DNA from: Xylanibacter ruminicola
GTDB taxonomy: Bacteria; Bacteroidota; Bacteroidia; Bacteroidales; Bacteroidaceae
Assembly: GCF_900107775.1 (NCBI RefSeq)
Contig: NZ_FNRF01000007.1
Coordinates: 62,001 to 126,000 of the forward strand
Reading direction: 5' to 3'
Length of the DNA: 64,000 bases
A program made the translations under genes and the position numbers. The notes below the pieces were generated by a model that was not told where the DNA came from, searched no databases, and saw only the letters and a list, made by a program, of their open reading frames with translations. Shown in pieces: positions 7,519-17,062 of the stretch. Each line of letters opens with the position of its first letter. The stretch's first letter is position 1.

Positions 7519-9036
7519 ATGAAGAAATTCTGGTCTATATTATTAATAATGTGTAGCCCTTTGGCTATATGCGCTCAGCAGCGTTCGCTTACCGATAGTG
7601 TTCAGTATCGGGTTGAGATGCAGGCTACTCTGTCGTCAGGCGATCATGAGCCCTTGTGGTTGAATGCCAACAAGTATGGACTTAGTTCGCTGAAAACCGC
7701 TAATGGCTATGTGCGTGGTGCGATAGAACGAAAGCTCAGTGCTGATGATGGGCGCAAGTGGGGGATTGGATACGGGGCCGATGTGGCTGTGGCTGCCGGT
7801 TTCACCAGTACGTTGGTGGTTCAGCAGGCTTATGTCGAAGGTCGCTGGCTGAAGGGAACACTGACTATTGGTGCCAAGGAATATCCGATGGAACTAAAGA
7901 ATCAGGCATTGAGCTCAGGTTCTCAAACCTTGGGTATCAATGCACGTCCTGTGCCTCAGGTACGATTGGCGCTGCCTGAATACTGGACTATCCCTGGTAC
8001 AAACAACTGGTTGGCGCTGAAAGGACATATCGCTTACGGCAAAACCACCGACGATGGTTGGCAAAAGGATTTTGTAGCTCCTCAGAACCGTTACACCGAA
8101 GGGACGCTCTATCATAGTAAGGCTGGATACCTGAAGATTGGTCCAGGTAACTTTTCTGCAGAGTTAGGCTTAGAAATGGCCTGCCAGTTTGGAGGAACTT
8201 CGTATATGAGATCGGATGATGGTGATAAGGTTTTCCATAATGCTTCTGGGCTAAAAGCATTCTTTCATGCTTTTGTGCCAGGTGGGGGCGAGGTTAACGA
8301 AAATACTTATCAGAATGACGAAGGAAATCAGTTGGGTAGTTGGATACTCCGCTTAAACTACGATGCCCCCCAATGGCGTATGAGTATCTATGCTGATAAG
8401 TACTTTGAGGACCATTCGGGTATGTTTATGCTCGAATATGATGGATATGGAACAGGTGCAGAATGGGAGGCTAAGAAGTCAAATCGCTATCTTTTGTACA
8501 ATCTCAAGGATATCATGCTTGGAGCCGAGTTGCAATTGAAAGAAGTTTCCTGGCTGAATAATATTGTTGTTGAGTATCTCTATTCAAAATATCAGAGTGG
8601 TAGTGTGTATCACGATCACACACCTTCTTTTTCTGATCATATCGGTGGTCTGGACGAGTACTATAACCATCATATTTTTATGGGTTGGCAACATTGGGGA
8701 CAAGTTATGGGAAATCCACTCTACCTTTCGCCCATTTATAACAGCGATGGAAAGATTGAGGTTAAGAACAATCGCTTTGCGGCTTGGCATTTAGGTGTAA
8801 GTGGTCAACCATTGCCCAAACTGCATTATCGCTTGTTAGCTTCATGGCAGGATGGGCTAGGCCGTTATAAGAGTCCTTATACCCATCGAAAGTACAATAC
8901 AAGTGTTTTGGCCGAGATGGGATGGCAGTTCTTGGATGGCTGGAAGGCCGTATTTGCATGGGGCGCCGACTTTGGAGCTATCAGAGGCAATAATAACGGC
9001 TTTCAGTTTACAATCAGTAAATCAGGATTATTATAG
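7519..9036 (+). CDS. capsule assembly Wzi family outer-membrane protein
   Basis: Predicted outer-membrane beta-barrel that helps hold or assemble surface polysaccharide. It has a signal peptide (cleavage near residue 19, AICAQQ), then a long run of alternating hydrophobic strands rich in Tyr and Trp, ending ISKSGLL. Recognised by overall pattern: EPLWLNANKYGL near the N-terminus and the GLGRYKSPY region. At 505 residues it matches the family's usual size in Bacteroidota. Its position beside the Wza/Wzx/Wzy cluster on the opposite strand supports a role in the same polymer's export. Confidence 0.85.
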   Translation: MKKFWSILLIMCSPLAICAQQRSLTDSVQYRVEMQATLSSGDHEPLWLNANKYGLSSLKTANGYVRGAIERKLSADDGRKWGIGYGADVAVAAGFTSTLVVQQAYVEGRWLKGTLTIGAKEYPMELKNQALSSGSQTLGINARPVPQVRLALPEYWTIPGTNNWLALKGHIAYGKTTDDGWQKDFVAPQNRYTEGTLYHSKAGYLKIGPGNFSAELGLEMACQFGGTSYMRSDDGDKVFHNASGLKAFFHAFVPGGGEVNENTYQNDEGNQLGSWILRLNYDAPQWRMSIYADKYFEDHSGMFMLEYDGYGTGAEWEAKKSNRYLLYNLKDIMLGAELQLKEVSWLNNIVVEYLYSKYQSGSVYHDHTPSFSDHIGGLDEYYNHHIFMGWQHWGQVMGNPLYLSPIYNSDGKIEVKNNRFAAWHLGVSGQPLPKLHYRLLASWQDGLGRYKSPYTHRKYNTSVLAEMGWQFLDGWKAVFAWGADFGAIRGNNNGFQFTISKSGLL

Positions 9037-9044
9037 ATAAAATC

Positions 9045-9485
9045 ATGAAACAGTTCTTATTATATATAATAGGTATAGGCCTGTTTTTTACAAGCTGTGA
9101 TATCGAGACTTCCGATAATGGGAATCTAGATGGCTATTGGCATTTGGTTCGTGTTGACACCTTGGCCACTGGTGGCTATAGCGATTTGTCTGATACCCGT
9201 GTGTTTTGGGGAGTGCAGATGAATCTGATACAAGCCGTTGATCATGATAACGATACAGGTCATTACGGCTATCTGTTTAACTTCGACTATAATAATCAAT
9301 CTTTACGCTTGTATAATGCTCATAAACACGATCGTGCTGCGGGCGATCCTTTGGTAAATGATGCTGAAGTGTTATCGCCCCTTGGTATCACAAAACTGGA
9401 TGACTTGTTTGTGGTTGAAAAACTCAGTAATGACAAGATGGTTCTAAGAGACGATACCTTGCGTTTGTGGTTTGAGAAGATGTAG
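9045..9485 (+). CDS. lipocalin-like lipoprotein
   Basis: Small lipoprotein of 146 residues; the signal ends in FFTSC with Cys18. The mature part begins with the GxWxL-like pattern (LDGYWHLVRVD) and alternating beta strands ending in MVLRDDTLRLWFEKM, which is typical of small lipocalin-like proteins in Bacteroidota. The gene follows Wzi after 8 bp and is probably co-transcribed. Its stop is 3 bp from the convergent phosphoglycosyltransferase stop. No ligand can be inferred. Confidence 0.78.
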   Translation: MKQFLLYIIGIGLFFTSCDIETSDNGNLDGYWHLVRVDTLATGGYSDLSDTRVFWGVQMNLIQAVDHDNDTGHYGYLFNFDYNNQSLRLYNAHKHDRAAGDPLVNDAEVLSPLGITKLDDLFVVEKLSNDKMVLRDDTLRLWFEKM

Positions 9486-9488
9486 CCC

Positions 9489-10061
9489 TTAGAATTTCTT
9501 TCCAAACACAATACTGATAAATGTTTGGATAAGTATCTTTGCGTCGAGCCATAACGATTGATGTTCCAAATAGTTCAGGTCCATCTGTAGCCGAATCAAC
9601 ATTTTCTCCATTGTGTCTGTATAGCCATTATGCAGGGTGGCATAGCTTGTAACGCCTGGGCGCAGTACATATAGCAGTTCGTATCGTTTGTCGTGTTCCA
9701 TAATCATATCGATATAATACTTTCTTTCCGGACGTGGTCCTACAAAAGCCATATCGCCCATCAGAACATTCCACAACTGGGGCAGCTCGTCTAAATGATG
9801 ATCTCTAAGAAACCTGCCAACACGAGTTAGATTATTATTATGCTCGTGTTTAAACAGTGCGTATTCTTCTTGCTCAATATGAACCTTCAAACTTCTGAAT
9901 TTCAAGATATAGAATGGGTTTCCGTTCAGGCCGATTCTTTCCTGTTTAAAGAAAGCGGGACCTCCGTCTTCTATACGTATAGCGACATAGATGAGTGCGA
10001 ACAACGGCATAAATAGAATCAGGCAGATGAGTGCCAAACAGAAATCAATAGTTCTTTTCAT
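9489..10061 (-). CDS. sugar transferase (initiating phosphoglycosyltransferase), copy 1
   Basis: Small monotopic phosphoglycosyltransferase that moves a sugar-1-phosphate from a UDP-sugar onto undecaprenyl phosphate, the first step of repeat-unit synthesis. It has an N-terminal re-entrant hydrophobic helix (residues 5-27), FKQERIGLNGNPFYILKFRS, the catalytic Asp-Glu pair in LDELPQ, and GDMAFVGPRP. At 190 residues it matches PglC-like enzymes. It is the last gene of the polysaccharide operon and overlaps the upstream paralogue by 4 bp. Confidence 0.92.
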   Translation of the reverse strand: MKRTIDFCLALICLILFMPLFALIYVAIRIEDGGPAFFKQERIGLNGNPFYILKFRSLKVHIEQEEYALFKHEHNNNLTRVGRFLRDHHLDELPQLWNVLMGDMAFVGPRPERKYYIDMIMEHDKRYELLYVLRPGVTSYATLHNGYTDTMEKMLIRLQMDLNYLEHQSLWLDAKILIQTFISIVFGKKF

Positions 10062-10645
10062 GCCATCAAACTTTTAAAGGTTTTGAAGATAATCTTGAAG
10101 TATTCGCTAATGGTATAGTGGTTTATATACTTCATGTTCAGTTTAATCTTGTCTGGCATGATTGTTTCGATATATAAACGGTCTGGATCCTCTGCTTTTT
10201 CGAGTAATTCGCTTTCGTTTACATACTCTATTGAAGCATAATCGGTAATGCCAGGTCTTACGCTTAGTACTCTTCGTTGTTCATCAGAATACATATTAAC
10301 GTATTTCCTTACTTCGGGGCGCGGACCTACTAAACTCATATCGCCTTTAAGCACGTTGAATAGCTGTGGCAGTTCATCGATTTTTGTTCTTCTGAGATAA
10401 TAACCGATACGGGTTACTCGGTTGTCGCGTTTGCCAATAGTAAGTTGCCCATCAGCATCAGCACCAATTCTCATCGTACGGAACTTATATAATCCAAATG
10501 GTTGGCCATTTTTTCCAATTCGTTCTTGTATGTAGAATCCGTGTCCTTTACTCTCAATAATAATGAGAATATATATGAGTAGAAGCATAGGTGAAAGCAC
10601 TACAAGCCCTACAAATGAGAAGATGATATCCAATAGTCTGATCAA
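10058..10645 (-). CDS. sugar transferase (initiating phosphoglycosyltransferase), copy 2
   Basis: Second monotopic phosphoglycosyltransferase, 195 residues, with an N-terminal hydrophobic helix, YIQERIGKNGQPFGLYKFRTMR, the catalytic DELPQ motif and GDMSLVGPRPE. It is clearly diverged from copy 1, so this is not a recent duplication; the two may prefer different sugars. It overlaps the aminotransferase gene upstream and copy 1 downstream by 4 bp each, showing tight translational coupling. Confidence 0.92.
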   Translation of the reverse strand: MIRLLDIIFSFVGLVVLSPMLLLIYILIIIESKGHGFYIQERIGKNGQPFGLYKFRTMRIGADADGQLTIGKRDNRVTRIGYYLRRTKIDELPQLFNVLKGDMSLVGPRPEVRKYVNMYSDEQRRVLSVRPGITDYASIEYVNESELLEKAEDPDRLYIETIMPDKIKLNMKYINHYTISEYFKIIFKTFKSLMA

Positions 10646-11835
10646 CTTATTATTTCTTTGAAGTTTTGTATGATATAATCCACTTCTTCGTCGGTAAGAC
10701 GGGTGTAAAGTGGAAGGGTAATTTCGTTAATGAACTGATGATAAGCGTTAGGATAGTTGTTGATATCAAATCCTAAGTTCTTATATGCAGTCATCATAGG
10801 TAGCGGCTTAAAATGCACGTTACAGGTAATGCCTTGCTCGGCCATCTTTGTTATGATTTCGTTACGCACCTTGCCATCTTTGCCTAATAATCGTACCTGA
10901 TACAGGTGTCCCGACGAGATGTGCTCGGATGTATAATGATCGCGCACCTGTAGATTCAGTCCATTAAGTTCCTGATCGTAATGCGTAATAAGCTCCTTTC
11001 GGCGTGCAAGCATGGCTGGATAGCGTTTCATCTGTACCAATCCGATTGCAGCTGTAAGGTCTGTCATGTTACTTTTGTAGGCAGGCGTCAGTACGTCGTA
11101 CTCCCATGCACCAAGTTTTGTCTTGGTTAATGCATCTTTACTTTGTCCATGAAGTGAGTTTAACTGGAACTGGTTGTAAAGCCAATTGTCGTCGATGCCT
11201 TTTATGGGTTTCCACATCAGCGCTCCTCCCTCGGCAGTAGTGAAGTTCTTTACTGCGTGGAAAGAAAACGATGTAAAGTCGCTTACGCAACCTATTTTCT
11301 TGTCGTGCCAACTTGCACCAAAAGCATGAGCTGCATCGTCAACCACAATAACGCGTCCGATAGCTTCTTGCAGTTCGTTGCTGGGCCTGAATAAGTGCCG
11401 TTTGCTTTCTACTACACTGCTGATTGCTGTATAGTCACAAGGTACACCACCTATGTCTACAGGTATCACTACTTTGGTGTGTTCGTTTATAGCTGCAGCT
11501 AACTGGTCGTAATCCATCTCGTAAGAGTCGGGACTGGTGTCTACGAGTACAAGTTTTGCTCCAACATGGCACACAGGGCTGGCTGTGGCGGTATATGTAT
11601 AGGCCGAGGTAATAACCTCATCACCAGGCCCTATTCCTAATATGCGCAGTATGGCTTCGAGACAGGCTGTAGCACTACTTTGACAAACTGCAACTCTCGA
11701 TTCGCAGAAGTTGGCAATCTGCCTCTCGAACTCTTTAGTTCGAGGACCTGTAGTTATCCAGCCAGAAAGTAGTGCGGCTGTAACTTCCTGTGCCTCCTGT
11801 TCGGTGATATCTGGTGGCGAAAATGATATTTTCAT
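10642..11835 (-). CDS. DegT/DnrJ/EryC1/StrS family sugar aminotransferase
   Basis: PLP-dependent aminotransferase acting on a nucleotide-linked keto-sugar, making an amino sugar for the polysaccharide. Family signs: ATACLEAILR near the N-terminus, VVDDAAHAFGA (PLP Asp region), the Schiff-base lysine in SFHAVKNFTTAEGG, and the C-terminal YHQFINEITLPLYTRLTDEEV. At 397 residues it is full length. It is coupled by overlap to a phosphoglycosyltransferase gene, which suggests that the amino sugar may be the first sugar placed on the lipid carrier; that is inference. Confidence 0.92.
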   Translation of the reverse strand: MKISFSPPDITEQEAQEVTAALLSGWITTGPRTKEFERQIANFCESRVAVCQSSATACLEAILRILGIGPGDEVITSAYTYTATASPVCHVGAKLVLVDTSPDSYEMDYDQLAAAINEHTKVVIPVDIGGVPCDYTAISSVVESKRHLFRPSNELQEAIGRVIVVDDAAHAFGASWHDKKIGCVSDFTSFSFHAVKNFTTAEGGALMWKPIKGIDDNWLYNQFQLNSLHGQSKDALTKTKLGAWEYDVLTPAYKSNMTDLTAAIGLVQMKRYPAMLARRKELITHYDQELNGLNLQVRDHYTSEHISSGHLYQVRLLGKDGKVRNEIITKMAEQGITCNVHFKPLPMMTAYKNLGFDINNYPNAYHQFINEITLPLYTRLTDEEVDYIIQNFKEIIS

Positions 11836-11838
11836 CGT

Positions 11839-12861
11839 CTATCTGCTTGGTTTTACTTGAGCGGTCTTTTTACCTAATACGTTGAAGATGCCTACAAGGT
11901 ATCCTATTCCGTAGCTCATGTGAATGTTGAAAAATACATATGGCATCAGCAATGCGAGTAAGGGCTGATGTGCACGAATCGCTCCCATGCTTCCTACTAC
12001 TATACCAATGAAAAGATACAATAGCAGAACGGATGTATAAAAGTGCAGGAGTAATGGCCATATCATACATACGACTCCTCCGATGGTTAAGCCGAGAAGG
12101 AATAGAATGGGGAAGAACTGCCTTACTGTGGCTGGTGCTCCTAGTTTTTTGTTTACCAGGGGTTTGTATAGTCCGTACTGATAATACATCTTTCGCATTT
12201 TGCAGAGTGTATCGCGAGCAGTATAGTTTATGATAACCTGAGGTATCAGGTATATCTTTCCTCCAAGATTAAGCAGTCGTCCGTTAAACTCGTCGTCTTG
12301 GTTTCTTACCAGGTCGGTGTCAAACAGTCCTGTTTTGTCAAAGATCTCTCGTTTATAACAGCCGAAAGGCACCGTGTCTGTCTCCATTATTTTCGAGGCG
12401 CCGATTTTGTGCATGGAACCTCCTACACCAAACGGATGGCTTGAGGCAAAGGCGATAGCTTGACATATGGGAGTGTCTTTGGCAGGTTGTGTATTCCACA
12501 CGCCTCCTACGTTATCGGCATTCAGCTGGTAAAGGTATCTTACCAGCTCCGAAATATAGTTGGTTGGATAGGTGCAGTGGGCATCTAAGCGCATAATCAC
12601 TTCACCTTTAGCCGCCTTTAACCCTTTGTTCAATGCGTATGGTACAATACGCTCGGGGTTGTTCAGCAGTTTAAGGAAACTATATTGTGCTGTGTATCGT
12701 TTAATAATCCCGGTACTGTTATCTGTACTGTTTCCGTCGATAAATAACACTTCCATTGCCTCTTTTGGATAATCCTGCTCAAGAATGGATACAATACATG
12801 CTTCAATGTATTTCTCTTCATTGAATACGGGGCATATAATGGATACTGTATGAATGTTCAT
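11839..12861 (-). CDS. glycosyltransferase family 2 with C-terminal membrane helices
   Basis: Inverting GT-A glycosyltransferase. The N-terminus SIICPVFNEEKYIEACI starts the nucleotide-binding fold, followed by FIDGNSTDNS, the DxD-like MRLDAHCTYP, and QDDEFNGRLL, matching the acceptor-binding motif of succinoglycan-type enzymes. Three or four hydrophobic helices occupy roughly residues 245-330. It has 340 residues. It heads the sub-operon transcribed from the promoter at 12897-12930. Confidence 0.9.
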   Translation of the reverse strand: MNIHTVSIICPVFNEEKYIEACIVSILEQDYPKEAMEVLFIDGNSTDNSTGIIKRYTAQYSFLKLLNNPERIVPYALNKGLKAAKGEVIMRLDAHCTYPTNYISELVRYLYQLNADNVGGVWNTQPAKDTPICQAIAFASSHPFGVGGSMHKIGASKIMETDTVPFGCYKREIFDKTGLFDTDLVRNQDDEFNGRLLNLGGKIYLIPQVIINYTARDTLCKMRKMYYQYGLYKPLVNKKLGAPATVRQFFPILFLLGLTIGGVVCMIWPLLLHFYTSVLLLYLFIGIVVGSMGAIRAHQPLLALLMPYVFFNIHMSYGIGYLVGIFNVLGKKTAQVKPSR

Positions 12862-12896
12862 TACTTTAATAACGCAGAATTTCCAAAATCAGTGTG

Positions 12897-12930
12897 CAAA
12901 GTTACAACTATTTTTTTAATTATCTGCAAA
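12897..12930 (-). promoter_or_regulatory. internal promoter of the polysaccharide cluster
   Basis: Minus strand TTTG (12927-12930), 22-bp spacer, TAACTTTG (12897-12904), in the only sizeable gap (95 bp) of the cluster. It would drive the GT2, aminotransferase and two phosphoglycosyltransferase genes separately from the export genes. Confidence 0.55.
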
Positions 12931-12956
12931 TTATTAATGATTATTGAGCTTTTGGC

Positions 12957-14237
12957 TTATTTCTTTCGTAGTACCATCCATGTAATCCATGAGAGCAGTC
13001 CTTGTATGCCAGATACTGCTACATAGGCCCAGGCAAAGTGAACGGGTGTGACGGATTGCATGAAAGTAACAACCATTGCCAGTAAACAAATACCTAGGAT
13101 GATAGCGTTATAAGGTACTACGCTGATGGCATCGATGGTATTGCGGAATAGCATATAAGCTGCTTGTGGTAGTATAGCAAGAATCATGATACGTGTAAGA
13201 TGGATGGTCGACACGTAGCTGCTTGAAAAAAGTAGCGTTGTGAGGAATTCTGTGAACAGCCAGAGTAGAGCGATGAAAACAAGGGCTGCCAGCGTGTATA
13301 ATATTGATAAACGCATGATAAGGCGGTTGGCCGCAGCCATTTCGTGGCGGGCGATGGCTTGTGAGATATAAGGCAGCAGTATAATACCCAGGAATGAGAA
13401 TAGGGGTGTAATGATGGTTACAAAGGTAATGCCAACAGAAAAGTAGGCTGTGGTTTGTAGGCCATAGTAGTTACTGATGTATATGAGTGGAAATGCGGCT
13501 AACGAGAACTGAAAGAAATCTGCTATCAGGCGCCCCGAAGAGTATTTGATAATGGTAGTAAGATGGGGGACCAGATTGGTATTCAAATTAATTGAACCAC
13601 CTTGATGTATGTATCGCCATAATTCCCGGCCCATCAGATAAACTACAAGTAGGATAGTGATAACGAGCCACGAACCGAATACATTGCTTATGGTGAGTAG
13701 GGGCAGTAATACCAATGGAATGATGATGGCTAATTGCATGAATAGTTGGCTGCCATTGTACCACAAATACTTACCGCTGCCGCGATAATAGGCAAATACG
13801 TATTGTGCTATCGCCAGTATAAAGGCGTAGGCCATGGCAATAAGCATCAGATTACTATTGTTACTTTCACCAATGATGATAGGACGCATCTGCGATGAGA
13901 ATAACAGGCAGATTGCCAATACTACAGTTGTTATACCAATAATATAAATAAGCGCAGCCGTAAGCAAAGGGGCTGTTTTACGTGGCGGGTTGCTGTTGCG
14001 GTAGATGGGGATGTAGCGTGGCAAGGCGATGCCAACACCTGCCAGCATAACAAACGAAAGGACCTGGACGGAACGCTTAATGACGTTGTACTGTCCGAAC
14101 TCGTCGATGCTTAGTCGGTTGGCCAACAATTTGTTGATGGCAAATGAACAGAGCATGATGAGTATTTGGATGGTAAACGTCAGGATGATATCTTTACCCA
14201 TTCCAGAATGCAGCTTCTCCTTAATATCTTTCAGCAT
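12957..14237 (-). CDS. polysaccharide flippase (Wzx-like)
   Basis: Membrane transporter of the MOP superfamily that flips lipid-linked repeat units to the periplasmic side. About 12-14 hydrophobic helices fill 426 residues after a short basic N-terminus (MLKDIKEKLHSGMGK). The start is chosen at ATG 14237 because AAGGAG sits five bases upstream; a longer in-frame ORF to 14336 has no such signal and overlaps the upstream gene heavily. It overlaps the Wzy-like gene by 7 bp. Family assignment rests on helix pattern and context. Confidence 0.87.
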   Translation of the reverse strand: MLKDIKEKLHSGMGKDIILTFTIQILIMLCSFAINKLLANRLSIDEFGQYNVIKRSVQVLSFVMLAGVGIALPRYIPIYRNSNPPRKTAPLLTAALIYIIGITTVVLAICLLFSSQMRPIIIGESNNSNLMLIAMAYAFILAIAQYVFAYYRGSGKYLWYNGSQLFMQLAIIIPLVLLPLLTISNVFGSWLVITILLVVYLMGRELWRYIHQGGSINLNTNLVPHLTTIIKYSSGRLIADFFQFSLAAFPLIYISNYYGLQTTAYFSVGITFVTIITPLFSFLGIILLPYISQAIARHEMAAANRLIMRLSILYTLAALVFIALLWLFTEFLTTLLFSSSYVSTIHLTRIMILAILPQAAYMLFRNTIDAISVVPYNAIILGICLLAMVVTFMQSVTPVHFAWAYVAVSGIQGLLSWITWMVLRKK

Positions 14238-15481
14238 GTTGGCTCCTTTTTTTGTAACAGATAAAGCAGGATAAATACTAAAGCAAACATGGCCAGATAG
14301 GTGGTGTAGGCATAGAATGAGGCCGAGAACGACCACATTAAGAATGCATAAAGTGCCACCAGTACTACCTGATTAAGGACTACCAAGCGATGGGCCGCCA
14401 GGGCTTTTACAGCCATGTTGCCTATGATGCCCATTACAAACATCACCACCATGGCTCCTGCCTCACCGAAATCCTCTACTAATGGGCGGAAAATAGTGAA
14501 GGTGTTTGAGATTCCAAAGAATCCGTTCTTGCCTATGTTGTTGTATTCCTGATAAATGCCCTGTACGCGATCTTCAAGTCCTAACAGGTTCGAAATGCCC
14601 ATAAAGGTTCTGCTGCCCCATGTAAGGTCGGTGGGCATATACGACGTGTACCAGAAATCTACATTATGCATATGTCCGATGGTGTAGGTAATGAATTTCT
14701 CGCCGATCTCCAGAATCGTCTTTTCGCTCACTTCGCCCGTACGGAATACCATCGAGATAAAGAGGGTTAACAAGAAACCGACAACTATCAGTATGAATCG
14801 CAATATTATTTTTCCTTTGATGCGTATGGGGAGTTCGTATGTGTATGAACAAACAATATAGCAGGCAAAGAAAAGAATAAACGATGCTATCATACCCATC
14901 TTGAGCGATTGGGTAAGGGCTATGAAGGTGCAGGGGATAAGGGTGATAATACAGAGTGCCTTCTGCCATTTACCTACAAGCCGATAACAGAACCCACCGA
15001 TGGCTGGTGCTGCATACGAAAATATAAGGAAGAACTGGCTAACTACGTTATACGCCTCGGCTCCTGCATAGCGGTCGCTTGATATGTCTTTATTCATTTC
15101 CAGAATCTCGCGCATATCCAGCAATGCCCTCAGGCTGAATCCATGAAGCACGATGGAGTAGAGTGGTGTTACCATAGCCGCTACCAGCATGAAGAGTAGT
15201 AATGGAGTAACCCATTGTTCCTTGAACTGTATCTGGACGCTTGTTGCTTCAGGCTGGTAGAAAGTATCGCTAAAGATGGTTCCTGCCACAAAGAATGTTA
15301 CGCCTGCAAGTACAAAAACGCAGCCATCAAAACGTAGGTCAATATAGTCCTGTAACACTAGAGTTAAGATGCCAAAGCATACCCACATCGCAGCAAAGAT
15401 ACCCGCAGGCTCAAGCCTGAGGATATACTTCCACGATAGCAGAAGAATGATGGCGATTAATGCACAGAACAGGTATACCAT
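14231..15481 (-). CDS. O-antigen/exopolysaccharide polymerase (Wzy-like)
   Basis: Hydrophobic protein of 416 residues with about 11-12 membrane helices and a large loop near residues 80-130 and another around 245-320 (GHMHNVDFWYTSYMPTDL region), the layout of Wzy polymerases. Such proteins join repeat units in the periplasm. Sequence conservation in the family is low, so the call relies on topology and on its place between Wzx-like and Wzz-like genes. It overlaps the flippase start. Confidence 0.82.
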   Translation of the reverse strand: MVYLFCALIAIILLLSWKYILRLEPAGIFAAMWVCFGILTLVLQDYIDLRFDGCVFVLAGVTFFVAGTIFSDTFYQPEATSVQIQFKEQWVTPLLLFMLVAAMVTPLYSIVLHGFSLRALLDMREILEMNKDISSDRYAGAEAYNVVSQFFLIFSYAAPAIGGFCYRLVGKWQKALCIITLIPCTFIALTQSLKMGMIASFILFFACYIVCSYTYELPIRIKGKIILRFILIVVGFLLTLFISMVFRTGEVSEKTILEIGEKFITYTIGHMHNVDFWYTSYMPTDLTWGSRTFMGISNLLGLEDRVQGIYQEYNNIGKNGFFGISNTFTIFRPLVEDFGEAGAMVVMFVMGIIGNMAVKALAAHRLVVLNQVVLVALYAFLMWSFSASFYAYTTYLAMFALVFILLYLLQKKEPTC

Positions 15482-15493
15482 GTGGCAGGTTGG

Positions 15494-17044
15494 TTATCGC
15501 TTTTTGCGCTCTCTTACTAAAATAACGCAGGCTGGGACAAACAATCCAAATAGCAGCGCGCCAAAAAGTACGCTTGCCTTTACTGGCGAGGTTTGTTTCT
15601 TAACACCTAATGGTGGTGTCAGTACGCGTATATCTGATTTTAGTGCCTTGGCCATCTGGGCTTCCTCCCGCTTCTGTAGCAGGAAAACGTAAACCTCATT
15701 CATAACTCTCCAGTCGCGTTCGTCAGATAGTCCGCCAATGGCTTTCTTAGGGGCCGATGCCAACATCTGTTTGCCTTCGCTCTCTTTGGCGCTTACGCTC
15801 TTGATCTGGAGCTGCAACTGCTTGATAGCATTCTCGGCAGACGAGAGTACGGCATGGTGCATAGCTGATAGCTGTTGATCGATATCTTTAACCAACGGAC
15901 TGTTTTGACTTGAACTGGCAATTATCTTGTTTCGCTGCAATTGCAGTTTGTTGTATTCTCCTACCTGGTCGGCCAGTCCCTTGTTGTCGGTAATAAGCAG
16001 AGCCGGTAGTAATTCGTCTTTCTTCGATTCATCGCGCAGGTAGTCGCGTATGGCTTGGGTAACATAGAGTTGGTTGCTTAACGCAAGGTGAGCTGTCGAG
16101 ATGTCTTTGGCTCCTTCGGCATATACTTTAGCCATCACCTCCAGGTCGGGCATCATGGTCTTACTCTTATAGTCGGCAACACGGTTGTCGAGTGTCCTCA
16201 GTTCATTTTCCAACGAGGCAAGTCGCTCTACGATATAACGCTCTGAAGCTGCCGATTGCGCCTCTTTGTCATCATTGGCCTCCTTGCGATATTCTGCAAT
16301 AATAGTGTTGATGATATCGGCTGCTCGCTGTTTTGAAACATCCTTACATTTGATGTCGATGATTGATGCATCGCGACTGCTAACAGCCATCGTGATTGCT
16401 TTTTTCTTAAGTCTGGTAACCACAGCCATTGGTTCTGTTCGTTTAACGGTGATGGTTATTTCCTCATCTGTCATCCTGCTCAGGTTGGGTGTTGCTTTCA
16501 CCTCGATATCGCCTATGCAACTTTTAACGGTATTGCCAACGTGGCCGTTTAGCTCATCGTTGTACTTATCGTCGTTCTTCTTAATCTTGTATATTTTGAA
16601 GTCACCGCTCTTGTTAAGATCCATTTTCAGGCTTACATCATCCTCATCTGTCAGCTGCTTGAAAGTGATGATGATGGGTAGCTGTTCGGCATACAGATCC
16701 TTGTTGCGGATGCCCTTGATGGTGTAAGTCATATCCAGATGCAGCTGATTTACTACATTAAGCAGTAACCAGGGTGATTGCATGGCATAGAGCTCGTTGT
16801 ATACGTTTGACGAACCGAAGCCTATGATGCCACCAAGTTCGGCCAGTCCTCCTAATTGCCCCATAATGCCACTCATGCCGCCTTCGTCTCTAACCAGAAT
16901 CTGTGCACTTCGTGTGTATTTGGGAGGGGTAACTACCAGATATACGATGGCCAGCAACAGGAATGTGACTACCGAAGTAGCATACCATTTCCATTTGTTG
17001 AGGCTTACTTTGATGAAGTCGCTGAGGGTAAATCTTTCTTTCAT
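15494..17044 (-). CDS. Wzz-type chain-length determinant protein
   Basis: Inner-membrane polysaccharide co-polymerase of 516 residues. A membrane helix lies at about residues 19-35, followed by the proline-rich VVTPPKYTRSAQILV typical of Wzz. A long helical periplasmic region comes next (coiled coil around 260-440), then PPLGVKKQTSPVKASVLF before the second membrane helix and a basic tail ERKKR. It has no tyrosine-kinase domain. It should regulate chain length with the Wzy-like protein and link to the Wza-like exporter. Confidence 0.9.
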   Translation of the reverse strand: MKERFTLSDFIKVSLNKWKWYATSVVTFLLLAIVYLVVTPPKYTRSAQILVRDEGGMSGIMGQLGGLAELGGIIGFGSSNVYNELYAMQSPWLLLNVVNQLHLDMTYTIKGIRNKDLYAEQLPIIITFKQLTDEDDVSLKMDLNKSGDFKIYKIKKNDDKYNDELNGHVGNTVKSCIGDIEVKATPNLSRMTDEEITITVKRTEPMAVVTRLKKKAITMAVSSRDASIIDIKCKDVSKQRAADIINTIIAEYRKEANDDKEAQSAASERYIVERLASLENELRTLDNRVADYKSKTMMPDLEVMAKVYAEGAKDISTAHLALSNQLYVTQAIRDYLRDESKKDELLPALLITDNKGLADQVGEYNKLQLQRNKIIASSSQNSPLVKDIDQQLSAMHHAVLSSAENAIKQLQLQIKSVSAKESEGKQMLASAPKKAIGGLSDERDWRVMNEVYVFLLQKREEAQMAKALKSDIRVLTPPLGVKKQTSPVKASVLFGALLFGLFVPACVILVRERKKR

Positions 17045-17062
17045 ATGCTGTGGATGTTATTT

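Noticed and set aside
14238..14336. N-terminal extension of the Wzx-like gene
   Set aside because: The extension overlaps the Wzy-like gene and lacks a ribosome-binding site, whereas ATG 14237 has AAGGAG five bases upstream.
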